Assembly: GCF_000472785.1 (NCBI RefSeq)
Contig: NZ_AXAL01000002.1
Coordinates: 372,001 to 436,000, forward strand
Direction: 5' to 3'
Length of the DNA stretch: 64,000 bases
DNA from: Mesorhizobium loti CJ3sym
Lineage (GTDB): Bacteria > Pseudomonadota > Alphaproteobacteria > Rhizobiales > Rhizobiaceae
The notes below the pieces were generated by a model. The model did no database searches. It saw only the letters and a list, made by a program, of their open reading frames with translations, and was not told the DNA's origin. This document shows positions 1-10,971 of this stretch, piece after piece. A program made the position numbers and the translations under genes. Position 1 is the stretch's first letter, and each line of letters opens with the position of its first letter.

Positions 1-436
1 GGTCAGTTTCATGCATCCGCTGGCGCCGGAGGCGGCAAGCGCGTTCTGGGAGAAGTCTCTGGCCACGGCCGCAAAAGGCGAACGGGTGGTGCTCGGCGCT
101 TGGGACGGCAAGGCCCTTGTCGGCACCGTCACGCTGCTGCTCGACTTCCCGCCCAACCAGCCGCACCGGGCCGAGATCGCCAAGCTGATGACATCGGTCG
201 GATACCGGGGCAGGGGTGTCGGAACGCGCCTGATTCGGGCGGCCGAGCGTCTCGCTGTCGAGAAGGGTCGCACCTTGCTGGTTCTGGATACGGCGACGGA
301 AGAGGGTGCTTCAGGCCTCTACGAAAAACTCGGTTTTACGTTAGCCGGCGAAATACCGGACTATGCGCTGAAGCCGCATGGCGGGCTGACCGGCACGCTG
401 ATCTATTGGAAGCGCATCGGTGCCACGTCCCGATAA
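1..436 (+). CDS. GNAT family N-acetyltransferase (5' truncated by window)
   Basis: This is an acyl-CoA-dependent N-acetyltransferase of the GNAT fold; the substrate is unknown. The reading frame is open to the window edge, and the first visible ATG (11) falls in what looks like the middle of the N-terminal region, so the true start is probably outside. The acetyl-CoA binding segment is visible as VGYRGRGVGTRLIRAAERLA, followed by the usual C-terminal YEKLGF motif. About 140 residues are present against roughly 160-170 in the family. It converges on the LysR gene, with only about 10 bases between the stops. Confidence 0.8.
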   Translation, partial: VSFMHPLAPEAASAFWEKSLATAAKGERVVLGAWDGKALVGTVTLLLDFPPNQPHRAEIAKLMTSVGYRGRGVGTRLIRAAERLAVEKGRTLLVLDTATEEGASGLYEKLGFTLAGEIPDYALKPHGGLTGTLIYWKRIGATSR

Positions 437-446
437 ATCGAGCCGG

Positions 447-1328
447 TCAGGCCACACCGGAGAGGCGCGACAGCAGCCACTGGCGGAACTCCTGCTCGGC
501 GCTGGTCAGGCGCGCGGTCGAGGCTCTGGTCAGAAAATGCCCTGAGTTGCTGGAGAGCTCAAAGTCGGAAAGCCTGACCAGGGTCCCGCCTTCGAGTGCG
601 GTGTCGACCAGTGGCCGCGAGCCCAGAAGCACACCAGCTCCCGCACGAGCCGCCTCCATAGCCGCAACGAAGCTGTCGAAACGGTGCGACCTTCCGGGAT
701 GGCCCGCCAATCCGGCGGCGACAAACCATTCCGCCCACATCTCACGTGCGCCGGCGACCAGAAGCAGGGGCAGCGATGCCCAGTCGGTATCGACGGCCAG
801 GATGGGAGCCGCCACCGGCACCAGCCGCTCGGTGGTCAGCCTGTCTGCTTCGCGGCCGGGAAAGGATCCGTTGCCGAAGCGGATGTCGAGCGCCGAGCCC
901 GGCAAATCGTAGTCGGCCGGGCGATGGATCGTCACCAGGTCGAGTTGGATGCGAGGCAGCGCCCTGGCAAGATCGGGCAGTGCTGGAACGAGCATCAGCA
1001 AGGCAAATGAGATCGGTACGCGGATGGTCACCGTCCGGACGGCGCGCGGCTCGAACAGTTGCGCCGTGCTGCTGCCAATGGTGGCGAAGGCCGACTGGAT
1101 ATGGGGCAGATAGGCAGCGCCTTCCGGCGACAGTGCGACCCCGCGCGCCAGCCGCGTGAACAGACGCGTCTTCAGCCGCTCCTCGAGCAGTCGGATGTGC
1201 TGGCTGACGGCGGCCTGGGTCAAACCGAGTTCAGCTGCCGCGGCCGTGAAATTCGACAGCCGCGCCGCAGCCTCGAAACTGCGCAGCCAGTCGAGTGGAG
1301 GCAATGTCGGGATGGTTCTCTGAGCCAT
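447..1328 (-). CDS. LysR family transcriptional regulator (GcvA-like)
   Basis: This is a DNA-binding regulator of 293 residues. The N-terminal winged helix-turn-helix (about residues 8-67) contains LRSFEAAARLSNFTAAAAEL and TQAAVSQHIRLLEERL, and the rest is a periplasmic-binding-protein-like effector domain. An upstream in-frame start exists at 1352, but the ATG at 1328 (MAQRTIPTLPPLDWLRSF) fits the family better. It is divergent from the dioxygenase/HD oxygenase pair, the usual LysR arrangement with the genes it controls, so it probably regulates that pair. The ligand is unknown. Confidence 0.85.
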   Translation of the reverse strand: MAQRTIPTLPPLDWLRSFEAAARLSNFTAAAAELGLTQAAVSQHIRLLEERLKTRLFTRLARGVALSPEGAAYLPHIQSAFATIGSSTAQLFEPRAVRTVTIRVPISFALLMLVPALPDLARALPRIQLDLVTIHRPADYDLPGSALDIRFGNGSFPGREADRLTTERLVPVAAPILAVDTDWASLPLLLVAGAREMWAEWFVAAGLAGHPGRSHRFDSFVAAMEAARAGAGVLLGSRPLVDTALEGGTLVRLSDFELSSNSGHFLTRASTARLTSAEQEFRQWLLSRLSGVA

Positions 1329-1348
1329 TATTAATTTACTGCCATTGA

Positions 1349-3180
<1,832 letters not shown>

Positions 3181-3456
3181 CAGCGGTTTATCACCGGGAG
3201 GGACAGCCAATGTGTTTCTGCTTCGACGGTGAAGGTGCCGTGAGGTTGGACAGGCCAAACCACTGTGGGGAACGTGCCGCAGGCGCTCCTGAGGGACCGC
3301 CGCGCTCCACCTGGCGAGACGATCCTCTTGGTGAGACGGGTCGTCTCAACGCGGCCGGCAAGTCCGAACCGGTCGAGCCTCGCACTTGAGCAATTGGCGA
3401 CGGTGTAGCTCTGGTGCGGCATTCGCCGCACCATGGTGGTTCCTTGTGCGGGCTGG

Positions 3457-5259
3457 CTATCCCTTGTGATGGACTTGCTGAAGTCCGTAGACCGGCGTCG
3501 GCAAGCCTGCCTGTCTCGCTTTCAATTGCAGCGCCAGGAACTGCGAATAATGGCGTGACTGGTGCAGATTGCCGCCATGGAACCACAATGCTTCCTGTTG
3601 TGTCGGCTTCCACATGTTGCGCAACTCGCCTTCCCAGGGGCCGGGATCCTTGGTGGTGTTCGAGCCGAGGCCCCAGCATTTGCCGACCTTGTCGGCGGTT
3701 TCGCGCGAGATCAGATCGGCGGCCCAGCCGTTCATCGAGCCATAGCCGGTGGCGTAGACAATGAGGTCCGCAGGCAGTTCCGACCCGTCACTGAGCACAA
3801 CCGAATGCTGCTTGATTTCCTCGACGTCGACGCCGCTCTTCAGCTTGATCGAGCCATCGATGACCAGTTGGGAGGCGCCAACGTCGATATAATAGCCGGA
3901 ACCGCGCCTGAGGTACTTCATGAACAGGCCGGACTCGTCGTCGCCCCAGTCCAGCATGAAACCGGCTTTTTCCAGTCCCTTGTAGAACGCCGCGTCGCGC
4001 TTCTTCATCTCGGCATAGGCCGGGATCTGGAACTCGTGCAGGATCTTGTAGGGCAGGGACGCAAAGATGAGATCGGCCTTGGCCGTAGTGATACCGTTCT
4101 GCACAGCCTGTTCCGAGTAGAGAGATCCCAGCCCGATTTCCATCAGCGTGTCGGATCTGGAGATATGGGTGCTCGATCGCTGCACCATGGTGACGTCGGC
4201 GCCGGCTTCCCAAAGCGCGGCTGCGATGTCGTGGGCGGAATTGTTGGAGCCGATGACAACGGCCTTCTTGCCGGCATAGGCGTCAGGGCCGGGGTGCTTG
4301 GAGGAGTGGTGCTGGTCACCCGTGAAGTTCTCCATGCCCTTGAACTTCGGCAGATTGGCCTTGCCGGACTGTCCGGTCGCCAGCACCAATTGCTTGGGTT
4401 TCAGGGTGATGTCCTCGCCGTTGCGGTGGACAACGACAGTCCACTCCTTCTTCTTGTCGTCATAGGAGGCGCTTTTGGCCTCGGTCGACGACCAGTAGTT
4501 CAGCTCCATCACCTTGGTGTACATTTCCAGCCAGTCGCCGATCTTGTCCTTGGGCGCGAAGACCGGCCAGTTCTTCGGGAAATCGATATAGGGCAGATGG
4601 TCGTACCAGACGGGATCGTGCAGGCAGAGCGACTTGTAGCGTTTGCGCCAGCTATCGCCGGCCCGCTCGTTCTTCTCGATGATGATGGTCGGCACACCGA
4701 GCTGCCGCAGCCTTGCGCCGAGCGCGATGCCGCCCTGGCCGCCGCCGATGATCACCGTATCGGGTTGCGTCTTGAAGCCGAGTTCGGCGGCTTCCTTCTC
4801 GCGCTCTTCCTTCCATGTCGGGCGGTTCTTGCCAGAGCCATGCCTGGCGCCCATGGGCCGCGCGAAGCCGGCCTTCTCCTCATGGCCTTTCAATTCGGCC
4901 ATGGTGGTCAGCAGCGTCCAGATCTTGCCGTCCTTCAGCCTGACATGGCCAAAACCCCGCGCCAGTTCGGTCTCGAAACTGATCCAGCCTTCGATCAGGC
5001 CGCCGCTCTCGGTCGCGTCCTCGCCCTTGGCGAGCGTCCAGTGCGACGGCTTTGTCCTCGACAACTGGCTCTTCAGCATGTCGCGCACCTGATCCTTGCC
5101 TTCCATGGTCTTGATGTTCCAGGTGAAGGTGACGAGGTCGCGCCAGTAGCAGTCGTCCTGGAAACAACCGACGGCCTTCTCGATGTCATTGGCGGCGAGC
5201 GCGCCACCGAATTTGTCGAGCAGGTCGGACAGTTTCTTGCTTGGGGCCTTGTCGAGCAT
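3457..5259 (-). CDS. NTF2/SnoaL-FMO fusion: flavin-dependent monooxygenase
   Basis: This is a 600-residue fusion. Residues about 5-130 resemble a SnoaL/NTF2 domain, and the remainder is a class B flavin monooxygenase. The FAD site is visible as VIIGGGQGGIALGARLRQLG, the second (NADPH) Rossmann motif as VVIGSNNSAHDIAAALWEAG, and YATGYGS lies near the C-terminus. The start is supported by GGAGGAAG upstream of the ATG. The substrate is unknown; the family includes ketone- and amine-oxidising enzymes. A 276-base gap (3181-3456) separates it from the HD gene and shows nothing I can name. A 624-residue open frame on the opposite strand is a high-GC shadow. Confidence 0.85.
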   Translation of the reverse strand: MLDKAPSKKLSDLLDKFGGALAANDIEKAVGCFQDDCYWRDLVTFTWNIKTMEGKDQVRDMLKSQLSRTKPSHWTLAKGEDATESGGLIEGWISFETELARGFGHVRLKDGKIWTLLTTMAELKGHEEKAGFARPMGARHGSGKNRPTWKEEREKEAAELGFKTQPDTVIIGGGQGGIALGARLRQLGVPTIIIEKNERAGDSWRKRYKSLCLHDPVWYDHLPYIDFPKNWPVFAPKDKIGDWLEMYTKVMELNYWSSTEAKSASYDDKKKEWTVVVHRNGEDITLKPKQLVLATGQSGKANLPKFKGMENFTGDQHHSSKHPGPDAYAGKKAVVIGSNNSAHDIAAALWEAGADVTMVQRSSTHISRSDTLMEIGLGSLYSEQAVQNGITTAKADLIFASLPYKILHEFQIPAYAEMKKRDAAFYKGLEKAGFMLDWGDDESGLFMKYLRRGSGYYIDVGASQLVIDGSIKLKSGVDVEEIKQHSVVLSDGSELPADLIVYATGYGSMNGWAADLISRETADKVGKCWGLGSNTTKDPGPWEGELRNMWKPTQQEALWFHGGNLHQSRHYSQFLALQLKARQAGLPTPVYGLQQVHHKG

Positions 5260-5547
5260 AAGTCTTCCTCCGTGAAATCCTGGCCGTCATGGTGGCTCCT
5301 CCCGAGCCGGACGATCAAGTATCGGCAGAGAGCACGGTCCTCGTCACGCCCCACCATAGTTTCGCGTGGCTTCAAGGACTTATCCGGAAAACGCTGTCAC
5401 CGAGCCGGTTTGGGACCGCCTTGCGGAGGGCGGTAGAAGGGACGTTGCGGTTTGCGTGACGGTGGCACGATATGGCATCGGTCGCGAAATCGTGACGGCC
5501 ATTTGTCGAATTAGGAAACACGTTCAGCGCCGGTGCGATTTTTGCCG
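5260..5547. other. Intergenic stretch without recognised gene
   Basis: This lies between the divergent FMO gene and the ilvB leader. I see no convincing coding frame. It should hold the FMO promoter, but no confident -35/-10 pair was identified. Confidence 0.3.
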
Positions 5548-5577
5548 TTGACAGGCTGCCTTGCCCGCCCGTAGTGT
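5548..5577 (+). promoter_or_regulatory. Candidate sigma-70-type promoter of ilvL-ilvBN
   Basis: TTGACA (5548-5553) is followed after 18 bases by TAGTGT (5572-5577). The predicted transcription start would be only a few bases before the leader ATG at 5586, so the leader mRNA would be leaderless or nearly so. Confidence 0.55.
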
Positions 5578-5585
5578 CCGCGACC

Positions 5586-5636
5586 ATGAAAAAGGCACTC
5601 ATTCTCGTAGGAAAGCGCGTGGGCAAGGCGGTGTAA
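5586..5636 (+). CDS. ilvL: ilvB leader peptide (attenuation)
   Basis: This is a 16-codon open frame encoding MKKALILVGKRVGKAV. It has a Leu-Ile-Leu-Val block and two further Val codons, the composition expected of a branched-chain amino-acid attenuator. It lies between a good promoter and a terminator hairpin, directly ahead of ilvB. The stop codon sits inside a perfect hairpin (GGCGGT 5627-5632 / ACCGCC 5636-5641). Ribosome stalling at the Leu/Ile/Val codons would favour readthrough. It is not a functional protein in itself. Confidence 0.75.
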   Translation: MKKALILVGKRVGKAV

Positions 5637-5692
5637 CCGCCGGGCGAGATCCCCCCATGCGCAAGACACAGGCTCCCTCGGGGGCCTTTTTT
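5615..5692 (+). terminator. ilvB transcription attenuator
   Basis: The terminator stem is 5671-5686 (GGCTCC/GGGGCC with one G-T pair), followed by six T (5687-5692). Upstream, GCGCGTGGG (5615-5623, inside the leader peptide) pairs with CCCATGCGC (5654-5662), and the C-run 5651-5656 can instead pair with the G-run 5680-5684 of the terminator. These are mutually exclusive anti-antiterminator, antiterminator and terminator arrangements. Pairings were worked out by eye. Confidence 0.72.
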
Positions 5693-5756
5693 ATTGCCTG
5701 AAACACGACTAAACGACCAGCAAACGCCCAAATGGCGACAGTACGGGACCAGACCG

Positions 5757-7538
5757 ATGAGCAACGGACAGAGTGAGCGGCGCGAAATGACGGGCGCCGA
5801 AATGGTGGTGCAGGCGCTGAAGGACAATGGCGTCAAGCATGTCTTCGGTTATCCCGGCGGCGCGGTTCTCCCGATCTACGACGAGATTTTCCAGCAGGAC
5901 GATGTCGAGCACATTCTTGTGCGCCACGAGCAAGGTGCGGGCCACGCCGCCGAAGGCTATGCGCGTTCGACCGGCAAAGCCGGCGTCATGCTGGTGACAT
6001 CAGGCCCCGGCGCCACCAATGCGGTGACGCCGCTGCAGGATGCGCTCATGGATTCGATCCCGCTGGTGTGTCTCACCGGCCAGGTGCCGACCTCGCTCAT
6101 CGGTTCGGACGCGTTCCAGGAATGCGACACGGTCGGCATTACGCGCCCCTGCACCAAGCACAACTGGCTGGTGAAGGACGTCAACGAACTCGCCGCGACC
6201 ATCCACGAGGCCTTCCATGTCGCGACGACCGGTCGTCCCGGCCCGGTGGTGGTCGACATCCCCAAGGACGTGCAGTTCGCCAAGGGGTTTTATGTCCCGC
6301 CGCAGATTGCGCCGCGTACCAGCTACCAGCCCAAGGTCCAGGGTGATCTGGAGAAGATCAAGGCGGCGGTCGAACTGATGGTTGGCGCCAGGAAGCCGAT
6401 CATCTATTCGGGTGGCGGCGTCATCAATTCCGGTCCGGAAGCGAGCCATCTGCTGCGCGAACTGGTCGACCTCACCGGTTTCCCGATCACCTCGACCCTG
6501 ATGGGTCTCGGCGCCTATCCGGCATCGGGCAAGAACTGGCTGGGCATGCTGGGCATGCACGGCACCTACGAAGCCAACATGGCCATGCATGATTGCGACG
6601 TGATGATCTGCATCGGCGCGCGCTTCGACGATCGCATCACCGGGCGCCTCACGGCGTTCTCACCAAACTCGCGCAAGATCCACATCGACATCGATCCGTC
6701 GTCGATCAACAAGAACGTGCACACCGAAGTGCCGATCATTGGCGATGTCGGTCGCGTTCTGGAGGATATGGTGCGGTTGTGGCGGGCGAGCGCCAAGGCC
6801 GACAAGAAGGCGCTCTACCCCTGGTGGGAGCAGATCGCCAAGTGGCGCGGTCGCGATTCACTCGCCTATAAAATGAACCACGACATCATCATGCCGCAAT
6901 ACGCCATCCAGCGGCTCTACGAACTGACCAAGGGCATGGACACCTACATCACCACCGAGGTGGGCCAGCACCAGATGTGGGCGGCGCAGCATTATCATTT
7001 CGAGAAGCCGAACCGCTGGATGACATCAGGCGGGCTGGGCACGATGGGCTACGGTCTGCCGGCCGCACTCGGCGTGCAGATCGCGCATCCCGATGCGCTG
7101 GTCATCGACATCGCCGGCGACGCCTCGGTGCAGATGACGATGCAGGAGATGAGCGCGGCGGTGCAGCACAATGCCCCGATCAAGATCTTCATCCTCAACA
7201 ACCAGTATATGGGCATGGTGCGCCAGTGGCAGCAGCTGCTGCACGGCAACCGGCTGTCGCATTCCTACACCGAGGCGATGCCGGATTTCGTCAAGCTGGC
7301 TGAGGCCTATGGCGGTCACGGCATTCGCTGCGAGAAGCCGGACGAACTGGACGATGCGATCAAGGAGATGATCTCGGTCAGGAAGCCGGTGCTGTTTGAT
7401 TGCCGCGTGGCGAACCTCGCCAACTGCTTCCCGATGATCCCGTCGGGCAAGGCACACAACGAGATGCTGCTGCCGGACGAAGCCACCGACGAGGCCGTGG
7501 CCAACGCCATCGACGCCAAGGGCAGGGAACTGGTCTAG
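5757..7538 (+). CDS. ilvB: Acetolactate synthase large (catalytic) subunit
   Basis: This ThDP-dependent enzyme condenses two pyruvates, or pyruvate and 2-oxobutyrate, in the first common step of valine, leucine and isoleucine synthesis. It has 593 residues, the normal length. The catalytic Glu lies in VRHEQGAGHAAEGYAR, and the ThDP/Mg motif starts at GDASVQMTMQE and runs to NNQYMGMVRQWQ. An upstream TTG in the same frame (5694) overlaps the terminator region and is rejected; the ATG at 5757 matches the family N-terminus. It is followed by ilvN 82 bases downstream. Expression is probably set by the upstream attenuator. Confidence 0.95.
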   Translation: MSNGQSERREMTGAEMVVQALKDNGVKHVFGYPGGAVLPIYDEIFQQDDVEHILVRHEQGAGHAAEGYARSTGKAGVMLVTSGPGATNAVTPLQDALMDSIPLVCLTGQVPTSLIGSDAFQECDTVGITRPCTKHNWLVKDVNELAATIHEAFHVATTGRPGPVVVDIPKDVQFAKGFYVPPQIAPRTSYQPKVQGDLEKIKAAVELMVGARKPIIYSGGGVINSGPEASHLLRELVDLTGFPITSTLMGLGAYPASGKNWLGMLGMHGTYEANMAMHDCDVMICIGARFDDRITGRLTAFSPNSRKIHIDIDPSSINKNVHTEVPIIGDVGRVLEDMVRLWRASAKADKKALYPWWEQIAKWRGRDSLAYKMNHDIIMPQYAIQRLYELTKGMDTYITTEVGQHQMWAAQHYHFEKPNRWMTSGGLGTMGYGLPAALGVQIAHPDALVIDIAGDASVQMTMQEMSAAVQHNAPIKIFILNNQYMGMVRQWQQLLHGNRLSHSYTEAMPDFVKLAEAYGGHGIRCEKPDELDDAIKEMISVRKPVLFDCRVANLANCFPMIPSGKAHNEMLLPDEATDEAVANAIDAKGRELV

Positions 7539-7620
7539 CACCGAGCCGAGGCAGGGTTTTCGCGAGAAGCCGTGCGCAAACAAAGAGTTAGATCAAGAGT
7601 TTGAAATCGAGATTCATGTC

Positions 7621-8193
7621 ATGAACGCACAGCTACAACCGACCGGTTCGGCCTATTTCATCGCCAAGGAAACCGAGAAGCCGGAGAACCACACGCTTTC
7701 CGTGCTGGTCGACAATGAGCCGGGCGTGCTTGCCCGGGTCATCGGCCTGTTTTCCGGGCGCGGCTACAACATCGAGAGCCTGACCGTCTCCGAGACCGAG
7801 CATGAAAAGCATCTGTCGCGCATCACCATCGTCACGCGCGGCACACCGCATGTGCTGGAGCAGATCAAGCACCAGCTCGAGCGCATCGTGCCGGTGCACC
7901 GCGTGGTCGACTTGACCGTGCGTTCGCACGAGTCCGGCCAGGAGCGGCCGCTTGAGCGGGAATTGGCGCTGGTCAAGGTTGCCGGCACCGGCGAAGCCCG
8001 CGTCGAAGCGCTGCGGCTGGCCGACGCGTTCCGCGCCAGTGTCATCGATGCCAACACCGAGCATTTCATCTTCGAGATCACCGGCAAGGGCACCAAGATC
8101 GACCAGTTCATCGCCATCATGAAGCCGCTCGGCCTGGTCGAAATCTGCCGCACCGGCGTGGCGGCTTTGAACCGCGGCCCACAAGCGATGTAG
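7621..8193 (+). CDS. ilvN: Acetolactate synthase small (regulatory) subunit
   Basis: The 190-residue regulatory partner of IlvB carries an N-terminal ACT domain (HTLSVLVDNEPGVLARVIGL, then FSGRGYNIESLTV) that binds valine for feedback inhibition, and a C-terminal domain ending in LGLVEICRTGVAAL. It is co-oriented with and close behind ilvB, so almost certainly in the same operon. Some rhizobial annotations use the symbol ilvH. Confidence 0.93.
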   Translation: MNAQLQPTGSAYFIAKETEKPENHTLSVLVDNEPGVLARVIGLFSGRGYNIESLTVSETEHEKHLSRITIVTRGTPHVLEQIKHQLERIVPVHRVVDLTVRSHESGQERPLERELALVKVAGTGEARVEALRLADAFRASVIDANTEHFIFEITGKGTKIDQFIAIMKPLGLVEICRTGVAALNRGPQAM

Positions 8194-8303
8194 GCCTGCC
8201 AGATACTCATCAGCCATGAAGTCTGGCTCGGCGACCTGCCGGCGCTGGCCTTTGTGCGGTCCATAGAAAGAGACAACGATACTGACGTATCTGGGAGGAT
8301 ATC

Positions 8304-8900
8304 ATGTCACTCGACGCATTCCTCGCACTGCTCGTCTATGCCTTCGTGACCTCGATCACGCCCGGGCCGAACAATCTTATGCTGCTGGCCTCCGGCGTTA
8401 ATTTCGGCATCGTCAGGACGATTCCCCACATGTTCGGCATCAGCATGGGATTCCTGGTGCTGTTGTTGGCCGTGGGACTTGGCCTGGGTGCCCTGCTGAC
8501 GGCGGTGCCATCGCTGCACACCGCGCTAAAAATCGCTGGCGCCGTGTATCTGCTCTACCTTGCCTGGAAAATCGCCATGTCGCGCTCGCTGAGTGGCAAA
8601 GGGGACGCCGAAGCACGGCCGATGCGTTTCATCGACGCGGCGGCTTTCCAATGGGTCAATCCCAAGGCCTGGGTGATGGCGATTACCGCCATGGCCGTCT
8701 ACGCCAACCCCGAACACCCTTTCCTGTCGGTGGCGCTGATCGCCGTCGCTTTCACCGTCGTCAACCTGCCGAGCGTCTCGGTGTGGGCGGGATTTGGCAC
8801 GGCGCTGCGTGGATTCCTGTCGGATCCGGTGCGGCTGAAATGGTTCAACATCGCCATGGGCGTGCTGCTGGCGGCGACGCTGTGGCCGATGCTGCGCTAG
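8304..8900 (+). CDS. LysE family amino-acid exporter
   Basis: This is an inner-membrane translocator of 198 residues with about six hydrophobic segments. The family signature SITPGPNNLMLLASG is near the N-terminus, and a mid-protein segment contains FQWVNPKAWVMAITAM. The ATG is preceded by GGGAGGAT. The location after ilvBN could hint at export of branched-chain or related amino acids, but the two are separated by about 110 bases and the substrate cannot be read from sequence. Confidence 0.88.
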   Translation: MSLDAFLALLVYAFVTSITPGPNNLMLLASGVNFGIVRTIPHMFGISMGFLVLLLAVGLGLGALLTAVPSLHTALKIAGAVYLLYLAWKIAMSRSLSGKGDAEARPMRFIDAAAFQWVNPKAWVMAITAMAVYANPEHPFLSVALIAVAFTVVNLPSVSVWAGFGTALRGFLSDPVRLKWFNIAMGVLLAATLWPMLR

Positions 8901-9016
8901 GACCAGGAATGAGTTGCAGCGACGCAGATCGCCGACTTGAATCTGATTTGTAGCCCTTGGAAATCCGTCCGCTTCAAGACAAGATCATCCGACTCTAGCC
9001 TCTTGGGGAAACTCTG

Positions 9017-9487
9017 ATGGAAAGCCACGAGCCGTTTTTGCGCGAGGCGATTGCGCTCTCGAAATCCGCTGTGGAACGCGGCGACGAACCGTTCGGCTCG
9101 GTGCTGGTGAAGGACGACGAAGTCATCCTGCGCGCCGAAAACAGCGTCTTCACCGGCCACGATATGACGAACCACGCCGAGATGAACCTGGTCAAACTGG
9201 CCGCGCAACACTACGACACGGCGTTTCTCGCTGACTGCACCCTCTACACCAGCACGGAACCGTGCGCGATGTGCTCGGGGGCGATTTACTGGTCGGGCAT
9301 CGGGCGTATGGTGTTTGCGTGCTCCGAAGCGCGGCTTGGCGAGATCGCCGGCATCGGTTTGAACGTGCCGAGCCGGACGGTGCTGCAAACCGGCGCGCGC
9401 ATCGTCACCGTGGTTGGCCCGACCCTTGAAGACGAAGCCGCCGAAGTCCACCAGGAGTTCTGGCCGAAGCATCTGGGCAAGGCTTAG
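9017..9487 (+). CDS. Nucleoside/guanine deaminase-like zinc deaminase
   Basis: The product has 156 residues and the cytidine/deoxycytidylate deaminase fold. The zinc site is visible as HAEMN (His and catalytic Glu) and EPCAMCSGAIYW (two Cys). The family includes guanine deaminases and the tRNA adenosine deaminase TadA. The C-terminal region lacks obvious TadA landmarks, so a free nucleoside or base deaminase is more likely. It stands alone between the LysE exporter and the RND operon. Confidence 0.82.
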   Translation: MESHEPFLREAIALSKSAVERGDEPFGSVLVKDDEVILRAENSVFTGHDMTNHAEMNLVKLAAQHYDTAFLADCTLYTSTEPCAMCSGAIYWSGIGRMVFACSEARLGEIAGIGLNVPSRTVLQTGARIVTVVGPTLEDEAAEVHQEFWPKHLGKA

Positions 9488-9681
9488 AGCCCAGCTTTTG
9501 AGGCCTGTGATGGGCGTTCGCCAGCGGCCATAGCCGGCTGCCTATCCATTGTGCAGTGCACATTAAATCTTCGTAATGCCGTGTTTTGGCCCTTTTCCAA
9601 CAAACGCCTGTCCTATCTATTCGGCTAAATCGCGGCAATCAGCCGTGAATTGCGCTAGAATACGACCACCAAGGCAACGGC

Positions 9682-10971
9682 GTGTCGGACGGAGAGGGTA
9701 CTTTGACGATACGTGGAAAACTCATTCTTTCATTGCTGGCAGTTGCCTGTGCGGGCGCGGCCTGGCTCTACCTTTCGCCTGACGCGCTGAGCAAGGCTCA
9801 GCAGCTGGTCGGCATGAAGCAGGTCGCGGCGGGGGACAAAAAACCGGCTGGTGACAAGGCGGCAGGGGACAAGCAGGCAGCCGGCGGCAATGGCGCTCGC
9901 TCGGCCTCGATTGTGTCGGCGACGGCGACGACGGCTGATTTTCCGATCCGGCGCTATGCCATCGGCTTCGTCTCCTCTCCGGCAGTGGTCAACATCAATG
10001 CGCGGGTCTCCAGCCAGATCGTCTCGATCGACGTCAAGGACGGGCAGATGGTGAAGGCCGGCGATACCCTGTTCTCGCTCGATGACCGGGCCTTGAAGGC
10101 GCAGCTCGCCAAGGATCAGGCGACGCTCGCCAAGGACCAGGCGATGCTTGCCAGCTCAAGCTCCGATCTTCAGCGGGCCAAGGATCTGGTCGCCAAGCAG
10201 GCCGGCACGCAGCAGACCTACGACCAGGCCGTTGCCGCGCAGAAGGCGGCGGCAGCGACCGTCGACGCCGACAAGGCGACGATCGACGCCGACAATGTCC
10301 AGCTTGGCTTTGCCACGATCACGGCGCCGATCGCCGGCAGGCTGGGCGCCGTCAGCGTCGCCGTCGGCGATCTCGTCACCGTCAGCAATGGCAACAGCAG
10401 CACGTCGACCTCGTTGGTGACCATCACCCAGATGGACCCGCTACAGGTCAACTTCAACCTGCCGGAAAGCAACCTTGCGCTGCTGCACAAGGCGCTTGCC
10501 AATCCGCAGCAAGGCGCGGTGACGTTGACCAAGGATGGCGACCCAACGCCGATCGGCAAGGGCACGCTCGATTTCGTCGATTCCAGTGTCGACACCGCGT
10601 CGGGTACCATCGCCACGCGAGCAAGCATTCCGAATGCCGATCTTTCGTTGTGGCCCGGCCAGTATGTGAATGTCGTGCTCGACGCCGGCGTCATGCCGCA
10701 GATGACTTCCGTCCCCACCGTGGCGGTGCAGCCCAGCCAGAAAGGGCCTTTCGTCTATGTGGTCAAGTCAGACAGCACGGTCGAGCTGCGGCCCGTCCAG
10801 GTAGCCCTGACCGAAGGCCAAAACAGCGCCATCAGCCAGGGTGTGAAGGCGGGTGAGAAAGTGGTCACGGAAGGGCAGACGAGGCTGAAGAACGGCGCCG
10901 CCGTGCATGAGGGCGCCGCGGCTGCGCCCAAGGTAGCTCAGGCGACAAACACGGGCGAGGCGGCCCAATGA
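9682..10971 (+). CDS. RND efflux periplasmic adaptor (membrane fusion protein)
   Basis: This 429-residue HlyD/AcrA-type adaptor links an RND pump to the outer-membrane channel. After an N-terminal membrane anchor (ILSLLAVACAGAAWLYL) and a Lys/Gly/Ala-rich linker come the lipoyl half-motif INARVSSQIVSIDVKDGQMV, a coiled-coil hairpin rich in Ala/Lys/Gln, the second half-motif ATITAPIAGRLGAVSVAVGD, and beta-barrel domains. The start is ambiguous: GTG at 9682, or TTG at 9703 preceded by GGAGAGG. Its stop overlaps the permease ATG (ATGA), so the two are coupled. Confidence 0.9.
   Translation: MSDGEGTLTIRGKLILSLLAVACAGAAWLYLSPDALSKAQQLVGMKQVAAGDKKPAGDKAAGDKQAAGGNGARSASIVSATATTADFPIRRYAIGFVSSPAVVNINARVSSQIVSIDVKDGQMVKAGDTLFSLDDRALKAQLAKDQATLAKDQAMLASSSSDLQRAKDLVAKQAGTQQTYDQAVAAQKAAAATVDADKATIDADNVQLGFATITAPIAGRLGAVSVAVGDLVTVSNGNSSTSTSLVTITQMDPLQVNFNLPESNLALLHKALANPQQGAVTLTKDGDPTPIGKGTLDFVDSSVDTASGTIATRASIPNADLSLWPGQYVNVVLDAGVMPQMTSVPTVAVQPSQKGPFVYVVKSDSTVELRPVQVALTEGQNSAISQGVKAGEKVVTEGQTRLKNGAAVHEGAAAAPKVAQATNTGEAAQ

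Noticed and set aside
3562..5436. 624-residue open frame antisense to the FMO gene
   Set aside because: It is the high-GC shadow of a well-supported flavoprotein gene; the translation has no domain and biased composition.
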